Source: a virus | Virus record (IMG/VR): IMGVR_UViG_3300035698_019747 | Coordinates: 88,403-152,402 of that record | Strand: one strand, 5' to 3' | Length of the DNA stretch: 64,000 bases | Shown here: positions 54,708 to 63,743 of the stretch, one piece after another | How the letters are laid out: the number at the start of each line of letters is the position of its first letter | Position numbering within the stretch: the first letter of the stretch is position 1 | Notes under the pieces: generated by a model | Told to the model about the DNA's origin: nothing | The model's database searches: none | The model's input: only the letters and a program-made list of their open reading frames with translations | Translations under genes and position numbers: made by a program

Positions 54708-56450
54708 ATGAACTATATCCTAATATCAGAGAGTTTTAATGAACTTAATAAAGAATTTTCATTTCTTAAAAGGAATCCTAATCTTTTACCACTATTCAAA
54801 AAAATAAGAGAAGATGAGAATGTTGATATATCTGAATTAAGACAAATATATTATGATTTAGTAAAACATAAAAATACTATAAAAAGTCTTCGTATTATAT
54901 TATTAGACGCAGTAACTAAAGAAGACTTAATTGATATATTGGGTAGAGTAAAATCAGTTGAGAAGTTCAATAAATTTGTTAAACTATTACCAAATAACCT
55001 AAGAAATGAAATAAAAGATAGTGAGAGTTTATCCACTGAGTATATAAATATAATTATGGACTTCTCGTATAATGAATACAAAAATATATTTCTTAAAAAG
55101 GTAGCTAAATATAAAACACCTATTGAACTTTTTGTAGCAATAAAAAATTACATAAAGGTAAATTCAAAATCAAAAAGAGAAATAATACAAGAAATAGAGG
55201 AATTAGATGATATTGAAAATGTATTTATGGATGATACTTATTTAGTAGCACGTATATATTCAAAATCAGCATCTTGTGCATTGGGTTCAAATGTTTGGTG
55301 TATAAGTGGCGCAAGGGGTGAGTCATGGGAACATTATGTACCTAATAAAAAAGGTGTTCAATATTTTGTGTGGGATTTTTCAGAAGAACCAACAAGCAAT
55401 CTATATCAAATAGGAATAACCGCCACTAATACTGATGATTTTACTGCTTTTGATAAATTTGATGATTCAATTAAGTATTATAGAATATATAAAATGCCAT
55501 ATACCAGTTATTTAAAGCCTATTGATAAATTAGATACCAAAGAAATACAGAAATATTTAACATATAATCCAACGACAAAGGGTGAATATTTATGGAATAA
55601 ATTCCCTAAAGAAGATCGTAAGCAAATGTTATTAGATATCTCAACAGATTCCATAAGCCTAGATTATGGCAACTTAGTAGTGGGATTTACTATACATGAT
55701 ATGAAAGAAGTATTAAAGAAAAATCCTATATTACTACTAGATAAAACAGGTAATATGTTAGAAGTTCTTTTTACTATGAACTTTAAAAAAGCATATGAAA
55801 TTCTCCGAACAAGTGAAAAATACTTTAATGACACATTATTTACTGAATTATCTGATAATTATCACAAACGTTATTTTTCATTTGATAGTGATTTTTATAA
55901 AAATATGGCTGATAAATTTTTAATAATGTTAATTATAATTGATACAGATATGTTTTTAAAATATTTTAGCTTCACACTAAATAGCATCAATACAGATGAT
56001 AGTATCATATTTGATGAATTAGAAAAGGAATACCATAAGGATTGGAAAAGGGTTTCTAAGTTAATAGGTAAATATTCTGATAAAATACACAATATCCCTA
56101 TTAGGCAATATTTAGATGGTGGTTTAGCACATAAAATAAAAAATGGTGAAAATTTATATATATTTATAGGAGCTAAAGATCATATAAAAGTAGGAATGTC
56201 GGAGAGGGGGAAGGACATTTATGAGGAAACTATTAAGATAGAGAATCTTATAAAATACAATCCTATAAAAAATTATAATGATTTACAAGGAATTAAAATA
56301 AGAAGTAAATACACTAATCAAAAAGTGTATGGTATTTGGGTAAATAATTCACTGTTGGATGAACCCCGATATTACCACGATGATATAGTTGATAATTATG
56401 GACAAGAGATGGTCGATTTAATTCAAGATAATATGTTCATTATTAAATAA
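54708..56450 (+). CDS. WC-motif protein, capsid-targeted (580 aa)
   Basis: Starts MNYILISESFNELNKE (possible cut after SFNE). Paralogue of the 578-residue protein at 37.1 kb along its length: FLKRNPNLLPLFKKI, YYDLVKHKNTIKS, FNKFVKLLPNNLRNEIK, LKKVAKYKTPIELFVAIKNY, then ALGSNVWCISGARGES (191-206) and GVQYFVWDFS (216-225). W197-C198 and Q218 are the conserved signature. The C-terminal part is helical with a final mixed domain (about 450-580). Function unknown. Lies on the opposite strand and 16 kb away from its paralogue, so the duplication is old or rearranged. Confidence 0.65.
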   Translation: MNYILISESFNELNKEFSFLKRNPNLLPLFKKIREDENVDISELRQIYYDLVKHKNTIKSLRIILLDAVTKEDLIDILGRVKSVEKFNKFVKLLPNNLRNEIKDSESLSTEYINIIMDFSYNEYKNIFLKKVAKYKTPIELFVAIKNYIKVNSKSKREIIQEIEELDDIENVFMDDTYLVARIYSKSASCALGSNVWCISGARGESWEHYVPNKKGVQYFVWDFSEEPTSNLYQIGITATNTDDFTAFDKFDDSIKYYRIYKMPYTSYLKPIDKLDTKEIQKYLTYNPTTKGEYLWNKFPKEDRKQMLLDISTDSISLDYGNLVVGFTIHDMKEVLKKNPILLLDKTGNMLEVLFTMNFKKAYEILRTSEKYFNDTLFTELSDNYHKRYFSFDSDFYKNMADKFLIMLIIIDTDMFLKYFSFTLNSINTDDSIIFDELEKEYHKDWKRVSKLIGKYSDKIHNIPIRQYLDGGLAHKIKNGENLYIFIGAKDHIKVGMSERGKDIYEETIKIENLIKYNPIKNYNDLQGIKIRSKYTNQKVYGIWVNNSLLDEPRYYHDDIVDNYGQEMVDLIQDNMFIIK

Positions 56451-56532
56451 TGGTGTAATTTTATATGATAAGAATATGAATATCGATAAATGGTGGGAGA
56501 AATTAGACTTATAATAAATTTTATTTATTTAT

Positions 56533-57471
56533 TTATAACTCTTTATAAGTGTTATTCTTACCATCAATAATAAATGATTTACATTCATTATTAGCTGCAT
56601 AATCATATCCTTCTTGCCACCACTTAGCCATAAGCTCTTGGTCAAATAAAAGAGAATTATTAGTCAATCGCCTTTTAAGATAATGCATATTAACCTTAAC
56701 TTTTTTAGTTGCGTAATGTGATAAATAATCCAAATCTATTTGCTGTTCCCTGATTCCACGCATCATAAGTAATAATACACGTATCTGATAATGAAAATAG
56801 TTTCTGATGTGCTCAATTACCCAATTATCATCTTCTTTCTCTAGTATGATAACATCAATCTCATCACACCCATCCATTATAGCTTGTTTAAGGGGTACTT
56901 GAACCAAAATACCACCATCAGTATAATGTGACCCTTCTATAACTGCTATACTCATAAAGGGAGGGGCACATGTTGATGCCCATAACCAATCTGAAAATTG
57001 CTCATAAGTATAATCATTAATATCCTTTTCCTCTGATTCCCCCGTAGAAATATTAGTGACCATTATCTTCACTATTTTACCACTTTCTAATATTTTTAGA
57101 TAATCCCTTTCTGGGAAGAATTTAGGTATTAAATCTGTTCTGACTTTAGTTGTATCACCTAGTGAAGATTGTTTTTTAAAAAATAAGTTTTTTGCTACGT
57201 TCTTAAAATTAATAGTGTATTTAAAAATTCCATTATTATGACTCTGTATTTTAAAGGGGTTTAATGTGAATACATCTTCTGTAGATACACTCATCATAGC
57301 TGTTTTCAACTTATTATAATTGTTAGTAGCCGCGAATGGGACAACTAGTGACCCTGTTGATGATCCATATAGATTGTCATAGCTTATACCATTTTGTATG
57401 TAATATTCAACTATACCACCAGCATATGCCCCCTTGCTACCACCAACACTAACTACTAGCCCTCTTTTCAT
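56533..57471 (-). CDS. patatin-like phospholipase
   Basis: 312 residues. The oxyanion loop GGSKGAYAGG (10-19), nucleophile elbow YGSSTGS (35-41, Ser38) and DGG (185-187, Asp185) are the three patatin signatures, giving a Ser-Asp dyad. Patatins cleave acyl chains from membrane lipids. No signal peptide or lipobox. As a phage product it could act on the host membrane at lysis or in lipid reshaping. It sits with NADAR and the transglycosylase on the minus strand. Confidence 0.9.
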   Translation of the reverse strand: MKRGLVVSVGGSKGAYAGGIVEYYIQNGISYDNLYGSSTGSLVVPFAATNNYNKLKTAMMSVSTEDVFTLNPFKIQSHNNGIFKYTINFKNVAKNLFFKKQSSLGDTTKVRTDLIPKFFPERDYLKILESGKIVKIMVTNISTGESEEKDINDYTYEQFSDWLWASTCAPPFMSIAVIEGSHYTDGGILVQVPLKQAIMDGCDEIDVIILEKEDDNWVIEHIRNYFHYQIRVLLLMMRGIREQQIDLDYLSHYATKKVKVNMHYLKRRLTNNSLLFDQELMAKWWQEGYDYAANNECKSFIIDGKNNTYKEL

Positions 57472-57510
57472 TTAACATATTCCATTTATTTATATAGTAA
57501 ATGTTCAATA

Positions 57511-58026
57511 TCAGATTATATTTTCACGAACTTTCATTAAAACATTTCCTAGTCTATTTTCACCTAACCACTTATATTCAAAAAGTATATTATCATCTAG
57601 CTTGGATAGTCCAACCCCCCATCTTCTGTCAAAGGGGGATGCTTCAACTAAATTTTTAGGAAATGATTCTATAAGCACTTTTTTAAGGTATTCATTCTTT
57701 GTAAACTTCTGATAGCATATATCATACATTTTATCAAAACTCACATAATCCCATTTTTCTTGATTAAAATTAGTAATTTTTTTTCCTATATTTTTAGATT
57801 CAATTGGAGTTTTTGCTAAAGTTATATTATTTGCCGATTTAATATCATTAAAAAATAATGCCTTTTCATACATATAGGCTTGCTCAGAAGTGCTAACATC
57901 TATTGAATCTATAACTCTTCCAAATAAACTTTTAACGATTCTTGTATAGCTAAAGCTAACAGGGTAGAAATTTGAAAATGGATCACTTTCAGTAAAGAAA
58001 TATATGTGTGTATCTGTTACTCTCAT
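57511..58026 (-). CDS. NADAR (YbiA-like) N-glycosidase
   Basis: 171 residues. FSNFYPVSF (17-25), SEQAYMYEKALFF (47-59), WDYVSFDKMYDICYQKF (92-108) and LVEASPFDRRWGVGL (126-140) match the NADAR family in order and spacing. NADAR enzymes split N-glycosidic bonds of ADP-ribosylated or ribosylated bases and sugars, and some remove ADP-ribose from guanine added by DarT-type toxins. That makes an anti-defence role attractive. Overlaps the transglycosylase gene by four bases. Confidence 0.88.
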   Translation of the reverse strand: MRVTDTHIYFFTESDPFSNFYPVSFSYTRIVKSLFGRVIDSIDVSTSEQAYMYEKALFFNDIKSANNITLAKTPIESKNIGKKITNFNQEKWDYVSFDKMYDICYQKFTKNEYLKKVLIESFPKNLVEASPFDRRWGVGLSKLDDNILFEYKWLGENRLGNVLMKVRENII

Positions 58027-58688
58027 ATATCAGCAGGACTATTATATTTTTTAAGTATAAAGGCTACATAGTCTATAGTTTCTTTAAACCTAGGAATATT
58101 ATATTTATATTTTATAACATTCCCAAGTCCTGCATTATACGCTGATAATGCGAGTTCCCACGCCCTTTTATCGTTAAACCCCTTATTAGTGAATCTATCA
58201 TGGTGCTCTCTCAATATATAAGTACCCACTCTGATGTTATTCTTATAATCTTTTTGATTATAAGTAGCCAATGCTCTATCTTTATAATGATTAAATGTAG
58301 CTGGCATTACTTGCATATAACCAAACGCACCAGATTTTTTATTCTCTACCATTCTGAAAGAAGATTCTTTATAAATTAATCTCCAAAAAATATGATCTGG
58401 TATATTATATAGGTTCTTTTGAGATTCCATGAACTCAAAAACAGAGTCTTTAAGTGTACTTGGCAAATTAATACCAGATTCTTTATAAACAATAAACTCT
58501 TTCCATTTCCTAGTCTTAGTATAAACCACTAAGCTATCATACTTAAATGCGATACTTGATAAACTATCATTCATTCTATTCACATTTTTATTATCATCTA
58601 TAAGTCCCTTGGTATATGGATCAGATAAAATCACACCTAGCAACATACCAAATAACACCGTGATTAAAATACTCAAAACTTTCTTCAT
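58023..58688 (-). CDS. membrane-anchored lytic transglycosylase (SLT)
   Basis: About 221 residues from ATG 58688 (MKKVLSILITVLFGMLLGVI), chosen over upstream Mets that would overlap the divergent gene at 58744. One N-terminal TM segment is followed by a linker and an SLT domain: LIYKESSFRMVENKKSGAFG (catalytic Glu in KESSF), YMQVMPATF and ALSAYNAG. It cuts the glycan strand between MurNAc and GlcNAc. With the amidase it could make the lysis set, or work at entry. Confidence 0.88.
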   Translation of the reverse strand: MKKVLSILITVLFGMLLGVILSDPYTKGLIDDNKNVNRMNDSLSSIAFKYDSLVVYTKTRKWKEFIVYKESGINLPSTLKDSVFEFMESQKNLYNIPDHIFWRLIYKESSFRMVENKKSGAFGYMQVMPATFNHYKDRALATYNQKDYKNNIRVGTYILREHHDRFTNKGFNDKRAWELALSAYNAGLGNVIKYKYNIPRFKETIDYVAFILKKYNSPADI

Positions 58689-58743
58689 AACCATTAATTT
58701 CAATTGTAAAAATTTTATATATAACAAAAAGACTATATTTAAC

Positions 58744-59286
58744 ATGAAAAAGTTTTCTCATATTAAAAATAATAACGGTAAATATACAGCTAAAAGTGGT
58801 AATATACAAGATATTTTAAGAAATATTGTCAGTATGACACTTAATGTGTCTGTTAATGGTTCTATAGATGAACATTTAAGCAGTGATATTAAGATAGATG
58901 GTATAGATGACTTAACTCTTAAATTAGAGGAACTTTTAACCCAAAAGATTGCAGAAAACGCCCAATTTATAGCAGACAAGTTCACTTATCAAGGAATAAA
59001 CGAAGTAAATAACTACATCAAAGTATTACTAGTAGAGTCACAGCAAGGTACTTATCAAATTAAAAAACATAAGGAAAGGATTGAAAGCCTCTTAATTTTA
59101 AGTAATAATGATTTAGAAACTACTTGTAATCGCCAAGCGAAAACCATCAAAAGTGGAGAAATGGCTTATCATAAATCAATTGCAGCACAGCAGCTAATGG
59201 ATGAACACCCAGAAAAAAAGAAAGAACTTAAAAAAATACATGATATATTTTTATTTAGGTCAAAACAATTAGGATATAAGAAATGA
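58744..59286 (+). CDS. hypothetical protein
   Basis: 180 residues from ATG 58744 (MKKFSHIKNNNGKYTAKSGN). Helical, with repeated Lys/Glu blocks near the end (HPEKKKELKKIHDI). No family recognised. Overlaps the next gene by four bases; a TTTTATATATAA motif is about 20 nt upstream. Confidence 0.6.
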   Translation: MKKFSHIKNNNGKYTAKSGNIQDILRNIVSMTLNVSVNGSIDEHLSSDIKIDGIDDLTLKLEELLTQKIAENAQFIADKFTYQGINEVNNYIKVLLVESQQGTYQIKKHKERIESLLILSNNDLETTCNRQAKTIKSGEMAYHKSIAAQQLMDEHPEKKKELKKIHDIFLFRSKQLGYKK

Positions 59287-59990
59287 AAATAAACAGAGAT
59301 AATATAGATGAACTATATGAAAGAGTCAATAAACTTATAGATAAGTATTTTGAACACGATATAAACCCCCAGTCACTTGATAGGTATTTAAAATTAGGTG
59401 GTTATGGTATAAATAAGTTTATTCATAGAAATGAATTAGATGATATAGACAGTATTGAAAAATTAATAAGAGATGTAGTAGAAGACAGACTAGCTAGTTC
59501 AGAAAAGAAAATAAAGAAATTTGAGAGTTTTATAAATGAGTCTTATGTTGAATATACAGATAACCAATTTAATTTTGAATATGAAATATCTGTTGAAGAG
59601 AGAAAAATAGTAGCTGATAAATATAGAGTTTCATTTGGTTTAGTTCAAAGTGAAAATTATAATAGTAATATATTAAATGTCAGAACAATTGCTAAGGATA
59701 TAACAGTTGTTATTATTAACACAAAAAAAGCAAAAAGTATAATAAAAGAAGTAGCTGAGAGTTTATTTAGAGAAATTAGTACAACCACACATAGTAGTAG
59801 GTTTATTGATATAGAGGTAGATATGCACCATAAAGTACATAAAGGGAATTTTATAAATAAAACAGTTATGGATTTATCAAACAGAGTTATTGATATAATA
59901 ATATCTATATTGACTCTATATACTAGCGATAATTATAAATTTGTTGGTGATAATAAATCAGATAAATTACTACTTTTTGAGAAAATATAA
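59283..59990 (+). CDS. hypothetical protein with internal capsid-targeting-like site
   Basis: 235 residues, helical then beta/alpha. At about residues 77-86, KKFESFINES repeats the look of a capsid-targeting leader (KxxxxFINE) but lies inside the protein. It might be a junction of two fused genes, with the second half (from SYVEYTDNQF) formerly a separate packaged protein. No function recognised. Confidence 0.55.
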   Translation: MKINRDNIDELYERVNKLIDKYFEHDINPQSLDRYLKLGGYGINKFIHRNELDDIDSIEKLIRDVVEDRLASSEKKIKKFESFINESYVEYTDNQFNFEYEISVEERKIVADKYRVSFGLVQSENYNSNILNVRTIAKDITVVIINTKKAKSIIKEVAESLFREISTTTHSSRFIDIEVDMHHKVHKGNFINKTVMDLSNRVIDIIISILTLYTSDNYKFVGDNKSDKLLLFEKI

Positions 59991-59998
59991 TATATACG

Positions 59999-60265
59999 AT
60001 GATAAGCCTGGAAAAATCACATATCAAAAAGTTACTAGAAATAACTGAAGATAATATTAGATGGTTTCAGATATATCACCCTTCCGTAAATATCGATTTC
60101 AAATACTTACTTAAACGAAATTATCAAAATTTACATTATTATTTAATAGTTACTATGTTAGGTGAATATGATAATGAAATAATAAATAATAAATTAGAAA
60201 AAACACATAGGGTATTTAAAACGCTATATAACATCAGTGAGATGAATAAGAATATTAAAATTTAA
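59999..60265 (+). CDS. small hypothetical protein
   Basis: 88 residues, basic and helical (SHIKKLLEITEDNIRWFQIY). No family recognised. Starts eight bases after the previous stop. Confidence 0.5.
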   Translation: MISLEKSHIKKLLEITEDNIRWFQIYHPSVNIDFKYLLKRNYQNLHYYLIVTMLGEYDNEIINNKLEKTHRVFKTLYNISEMNKNIKI

Positions 60266-60275
60266 TATATAAGTA

Positions 60276-61187
60276 GTGAAAGTATTGAAAATAAAAGACC
60301 ATAACAAAGAAGTTGAATTCCTAGTCAACCAAGGTAGTATATTAGAATCTCTATTAAATGAGAGTGATTATGTTCCTAGGTTTAGTCTAAATGATTTAGA
60401 AATATTTAATGATTTACCTGTTAATGAACCTATTAAATTTTCAGATGATTTAGCCATTAAAGCCATTAAATATGGACTTATTATGTTAATCAATTATAAG
60501 GGCGCAGAAGATAAGAATTTCAGTGGCCATGAAAGAGTTATATATTTTATGGTACTTGGTCGCAGTGCCAAGGGAAAGCAACTACTAAGAGGTTACCATT
60601 TATCTGGATGGTCTGTTTCTAAAAACACAACTATTGATAAAGAATGGAGAATGTTTAGAACCGACCGTATATTATCTATGACATTCACAGGATCATTTTT
60701 CAGACTTGCACCTGAGGGTTACCAACCAAACGATAAAGGAATGGTTGGTGGTATAATAGCCAAAGCAGATTTTGATGAAATACGTAAGAATCAACAAAAG
60801 CTAATTAATACTCAACAAATTCAAGATAGAGATGATGTTAGTATAGAACAAAAAGAAAAAAGTAAATTACCAACTATTATAATAGAAAATACTGATACTG
60901 AATTAGACCTAAATGATTTTATGTCTAATTCAATAGTGAGTAATATAGATGATTTAGATAACCTTAGAGTATCCTTCCTAAAGAGTGTTTATGGTAACAC
61001 ATATATTGCAGTGCTTGGAGCACTTGGTAAAGCTGGTAATATTATCAAAGTTAAGACCAATGATTCTAAATCATTAGGTAATTTCAAAGTTCTTGATAGT
61101 GCAATAGGTAGAGACCTTAAAAAGATAAAAAAAGTAAAAGGTAATCCAATATTTACCCTATTTAAATTTATAGAAAAAAGAGATTAA
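60276..61187 (+). CDS. WYL-like domain protein
   Basis: 303 residues with a GTG start. ERVIYFMVLGRSAKGKQLLR then GYHLSGWSVSKN and WRMFRTDRILSMTFTGSFF (about 85-160) fit the order of WYL-type ligand-binding domains (strand, GYHL, WR-x-FR-x-DRI). There is no helix-turn-helix at the N-terminus. The centre has a charged linker (QKEKSKLP), and the last 70 residues are basic. WYL domains often sense nucleic-acid ligands in regulators. Call is tentative. Confidence 0.4.
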   Translation: MKVLKIKDHNKEVEFLVNQGSILESLLNESDYVPRFSLNDLEIFNDLPVNEPIKFSDDLAIKAIKYGLIMLINYKGAEDKNFSGHERVIYFMVLGRSAKGKQLLRGYHLSGWSVSKNTTIDKEWRMFRTDRILSMTFTGSFFRLAPEGYQPNDKGMVGGIIAKADFDEIRKNQQKLINTQQIQDRDDVSIEQKEKSKLPTIIIENTDTELDLNDFMSNSIVSNIDDLDNLRVSFLKSVYGNTYIAVLGALGKAGNIIKVKTNDSKSLGNFKVLDSAIGRDLKKIKKVKGNPIFTLFKFIEKRD

Positions 61188-61189
61188 TT

Positions 61190-61549
61190 ATGAAATATCT
61201 AAGAAGTTGGATTTTGTTTGAAAATACTGAAAGTGTTAAAAAATATGAAATAGTTACCTTTAAACAAGATTATATATTTGAAAATGTATTCGCAGGTGAG
61301 AAAAAAACGATAGATATAACTTTCAAAAAAGGAGAAAAAGCTAAAGTATTTTTTGATATGGGAAGCACGGATGAAGATGATTCTAATTATTATATAAAGG
61401 CAGTTCGACCCATATCTATGAGCAAAAATGAAAAAGTTGGCATCACCAGATTTGATTCAACTCAACTCTGGGAAGCCAACTTTTTACTAAATGATATACT
61501 AAATATAAAAAAAAGTGATGCACCCTTTGATATAGATAAGTATATTTAA
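61190..61549 (+). CDS. capsid-targeted small protein
   Basis: 119 residues beginning MKYLRSWILFENTESVKKYE, a leader with a predicted cut after ILFE. The remainder is a small beta-rich domain (KKTIDITFKKGEKAKVFFDM). Starts two bases after the previous stop, so likely one transcript. Confidence 0.6.
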   Translation: MKYLRSWILFENTESVKKYEIVTFKQDYIFENVFAGEKKTIDITFKKGEKAKVFFDMGSTDEDDSNYYIKAVRPISMSKNEKVGITRFDSTQLWEANFLLNDILNIKKSDAPFDIDKYI

Positions 61550-61564
61550 TTAGTTTAACTTGAT

Positions 61565-61813
61565 CTAAAACTTGTTTATGACCTTATACATCATATCATT
61601 TTTTATGATAAAATCTACATCTATATTTACCTTAGAAAAGTTTATAACCTCTACTTTTGATGTTTTACCATTGAAAATTGTAACACTCTCATTAAAGTAC
61701 TGATTTAACTCATCTAATAGGGTATTATTTATTATTATATTTCTATTATAGTCGATGTTAGTTATTGGAGTGACAACTAGATTTATTTTTTTAACACTAA
61801 TTGTATTGCACAT
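61565..61813 (-). CDS. small hypothetical protein
   Basis: 82 residues, beta-rich (VKKINLVVTPITNIDYNRN). No family recognised. It lies two bases after the ClpP-like gene on the same strand and is probably co-transcribed. Confidence 0.55.
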   Translation of the reverse strand: MCNTISVKKINLVVTPITNIDYNRNIIINNTLLDELNQYFNESVTIFNGKTSKVEVINFSKVNIDVDFIIKNDMMYKVINKF

Positions 61814-61815
61814 AG

Positions 61816-62541
61816 TTAAAAATTATTTACCAACTTCTTATACTTATTGAAATCCTTATTTAGTTCAGTAACACTTTCCACACCATTTGACAAGATAACA
61901 CTATCTATTAGACCATAGTCCTTAGCCTCATCAGATGTGTACCACTTATCACGCTCAGAATCTTTTAAAACTTGTTCCCAACCCTTACCAGTATCTTCAC
62001 CAAGGCGTTTGAATAGTAAGAAGTTATATTTCTCTGACTCTAATTGGTTTATACGCATATTCTGAATTGCTCCACTATTACCAGAAGATACTTGGTGAGT
62101 CATTACCTTTGAATATCGAAGAGCATGACGCTTACCTTTAGTACCAGCCGCTAATAAAACAGCTCCCATAGATGCACACATTCCAGTATTAACAGTAGAA
62201 ATTTCAGAGGTAACATAATCCATGACATCTACTATACCTAGACCATGTAAAACACTACCACCTGGTGTATTTAGATATAAAGTAATGTCTTTTGTTTTAT
62301 CAACAGAGTCTAGAAATAAAAGTTGAGCTTGAATAATATCACACATATTATCATCAACTACACCAGATCCCCATATGATTCTATCCATCATAAGTCTACT
62401 GAATACATCTATTTGGGTAACCCGCATTTCACGTTCCTCTAAGATATAAGGTGTCATGGATTTAGTGATATCAAAATCATCATTATTTAAGCCGAATTCA
62501 CTTTTAGCAAATTTCTTAAAATTAGCAGAATTATTTTTCAT
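61816..62541 (-). CDS. ClpP-like serine protease
   Basis: 241 residues. TPGGSVLHG (92-100), GMCASMGAVLLAAG (120-133, catalytic Ser124), MTHQVSSG (147-154, His149) and ERDKWYTSDEA (196-206, Asp198) give the full Ser-His-Asp set. The spacing fits ClpP rather than signal-peptide peptidase. In T4-like phages the head protease is of another family, but ClpP-like proteases mature heads in other phages, so this could be the one that cuts the capsid-targeting leaders, or a host-style ClpP that is redirected. Confidence 0.9.
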   Translation of the reverse strand: MKNNSANFKKFAKSEFGLNNDDFDITKSMTPYILEEREMRVTQIDVFSRLMMDRIIWGSGVVDDNMCDIIQAQLLFLDSVDKTKDITLYLNTPGGSVLHGLGIVDVMDYVTSEISTVNTGMCASMGAVLLAAGTKGKRHALRYSKVMTHQVSSGNSGAIQNMRINQLESEKYNFLLFKRLGEDTGKGWEQVLKDSERDKWYTSDEAKDYGLIDSVILSNGVESVTELNKDFNKYKKLVNNF

Positions 62542-62749
62542 TTATTTTAAATTTAATATTTATATAATATATATATGAATATTTGATTAAAAAGTTTATA
62601 AATTTAGTTCGGAAATTTTAATTTTTTATATACCAACCCTAAGCTGAAATTCTGTCGAATATCAACATACGATTCATAAATACATATTATTGTGAATGGT
62701 GAAGATCCCAATTTGACTACCGATCCAATATTAATTTTATTTATTATTA

Positions 62750-63322
62750 TTATTGTATATTCATATATTTTTTAACTTCAAGTATCATCAATCTTGTAAT
62801 TACATCAGAAGGTGATAACCTATCTATATTTTTAATATCTACTGATACTGTCTTAGATAACGCTTCTGTTTCTGAACCATCACCAGAAGCTATTACCTCA
62901 TCATAGTCATATAATGAAAGAGGTAATATACATAAATGGAATCTTGATGTATGTCCCTTACTTTTATAAAATGTATCGAAAATTTCAATTTTAACACTAT
63001 CTCGTAATAAAAGACCAGCCTCTTCTCGTAATTCCCTTATAACACAGTTTTCTGGCTTCTCGCCTTCTTCAATAGTTCCACTTATACATGTTAAATGAAA
63101 CTCTTGCCCATCTTTATATTCAAATGGTGGAATAACCTCCATACGAAGAAATATTTTATTCTCCTTAACAAAAATTGGAATAATACACACACTATCATTT
63201 TCATCAATAAACTCCCAACTATTATAAGATATAGATTTCCAAAAGTTAGTTTCATAAGTTACCTTACCCTTAGTGTCTTCACTACTCTCTTTTTTATTCT
63301 GTATTTTACTAAATTTTTCCAT
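62750..63322 (-). CDS. Nudix hydrolase, ADP-ribose pyrophosphatase-like
   Basis: 190 residues. A complete Nudix box, GTIEEGEKPENCVIRELREE followed by AGL, carries the REUxEE core and all metal ligands. Upstream strands (SVCIIPIFVKENKIFLRMEV) and the FEYKDGQEFHLTCISG segment are like ADP-ribose or NDP-sugar pyrophosphatases. With NADAR and the ART-like proteins it could dispose of ADP-ribose. Substrate not certain. The 208 bases before the gene upstream (62542-62749) are AT-rich and hold nothing I recognise. Confidence 0.85.
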   Translation of the reverse strand: MEKFSKIQNKKESSEDTKGKVTYETNFWKSISYNSWEFIDENDSVCIIPIFVKENKIFLRMEVIPPFEYKDGQEFHLTCISGTIEEGEKPENCVIRELREEAGLLLRDSVKIEIFDTFYKSKGHTSRFHLCILPLSLYDYDEVIASGDGSETEALSKTVSVDIKNIDRLSPSDVITRLMILEVKKYMNIQ

Positions 63323-63328
63323 TATTTA

Positions 63329-63733
63329 TTATTTTAATTTTGCTAAATTATTAATATTAGCTGATATGTTATCAAAGCTATCAATTGTTTGACTCATATA
63401 TGTTAAAGATAGATTACATAAATTCATCATTCCCTGATTCTCAATCATGTGGTCATCCATTACTTCTAGGTAATCACCTTCAATAGTTTCCATAAATGTG
63501 CGTATTTTCTCATCTTTAATGAGTAATTTTTCTAATATTATATTAATTTCCCCCATAGAAGTTTCAATATCAGATATAATAGATATAAACTCACTTGTTT
63601 CACTTATCTTTTCAGCTACTATACGTGATATCTGTTTTATATCGAGTTCGTAGTCGTGACCATTTAAATTTATTTCATCTTCTTGGAATTTATCATCCTC
63701 AAATAACTGTTTGAATTTCTTTATTTTCTTCAT
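63329..63733 (-). CDS. capsid-targeted helical protein
   Basis: 134 residues beginning MKKIKKFKQLFEDDKFQED, a leader with a predicted cut after QLFE. The rest is a helical, coiled-coil-like protein (ISETSEFISIISDIETSMGE). A TTTAATATATA motif lies directly upstream. Function unknown. Confidence 0.6.
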   Translation of the reverse strand: MKKIKKFKQLFEDDKFQEDEINLNGHDYELDIKQISRIVAEKISETSEFISIISDIETSMGEINIILEKLLIKDEKIRTFMETIEGDYLEVMDDHMIENQGMMNLCNLSLTYMSQTIDSFDNISANINNLAKLK

Positions 63734-63743
63734 ATAGTATATA

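Noticed and set aside
62542-62749. Possible decayed tRNA or small RNA in the gap
   Set aside because: No acceptor or T-arm pairing could be found; only AT-rich sequence.
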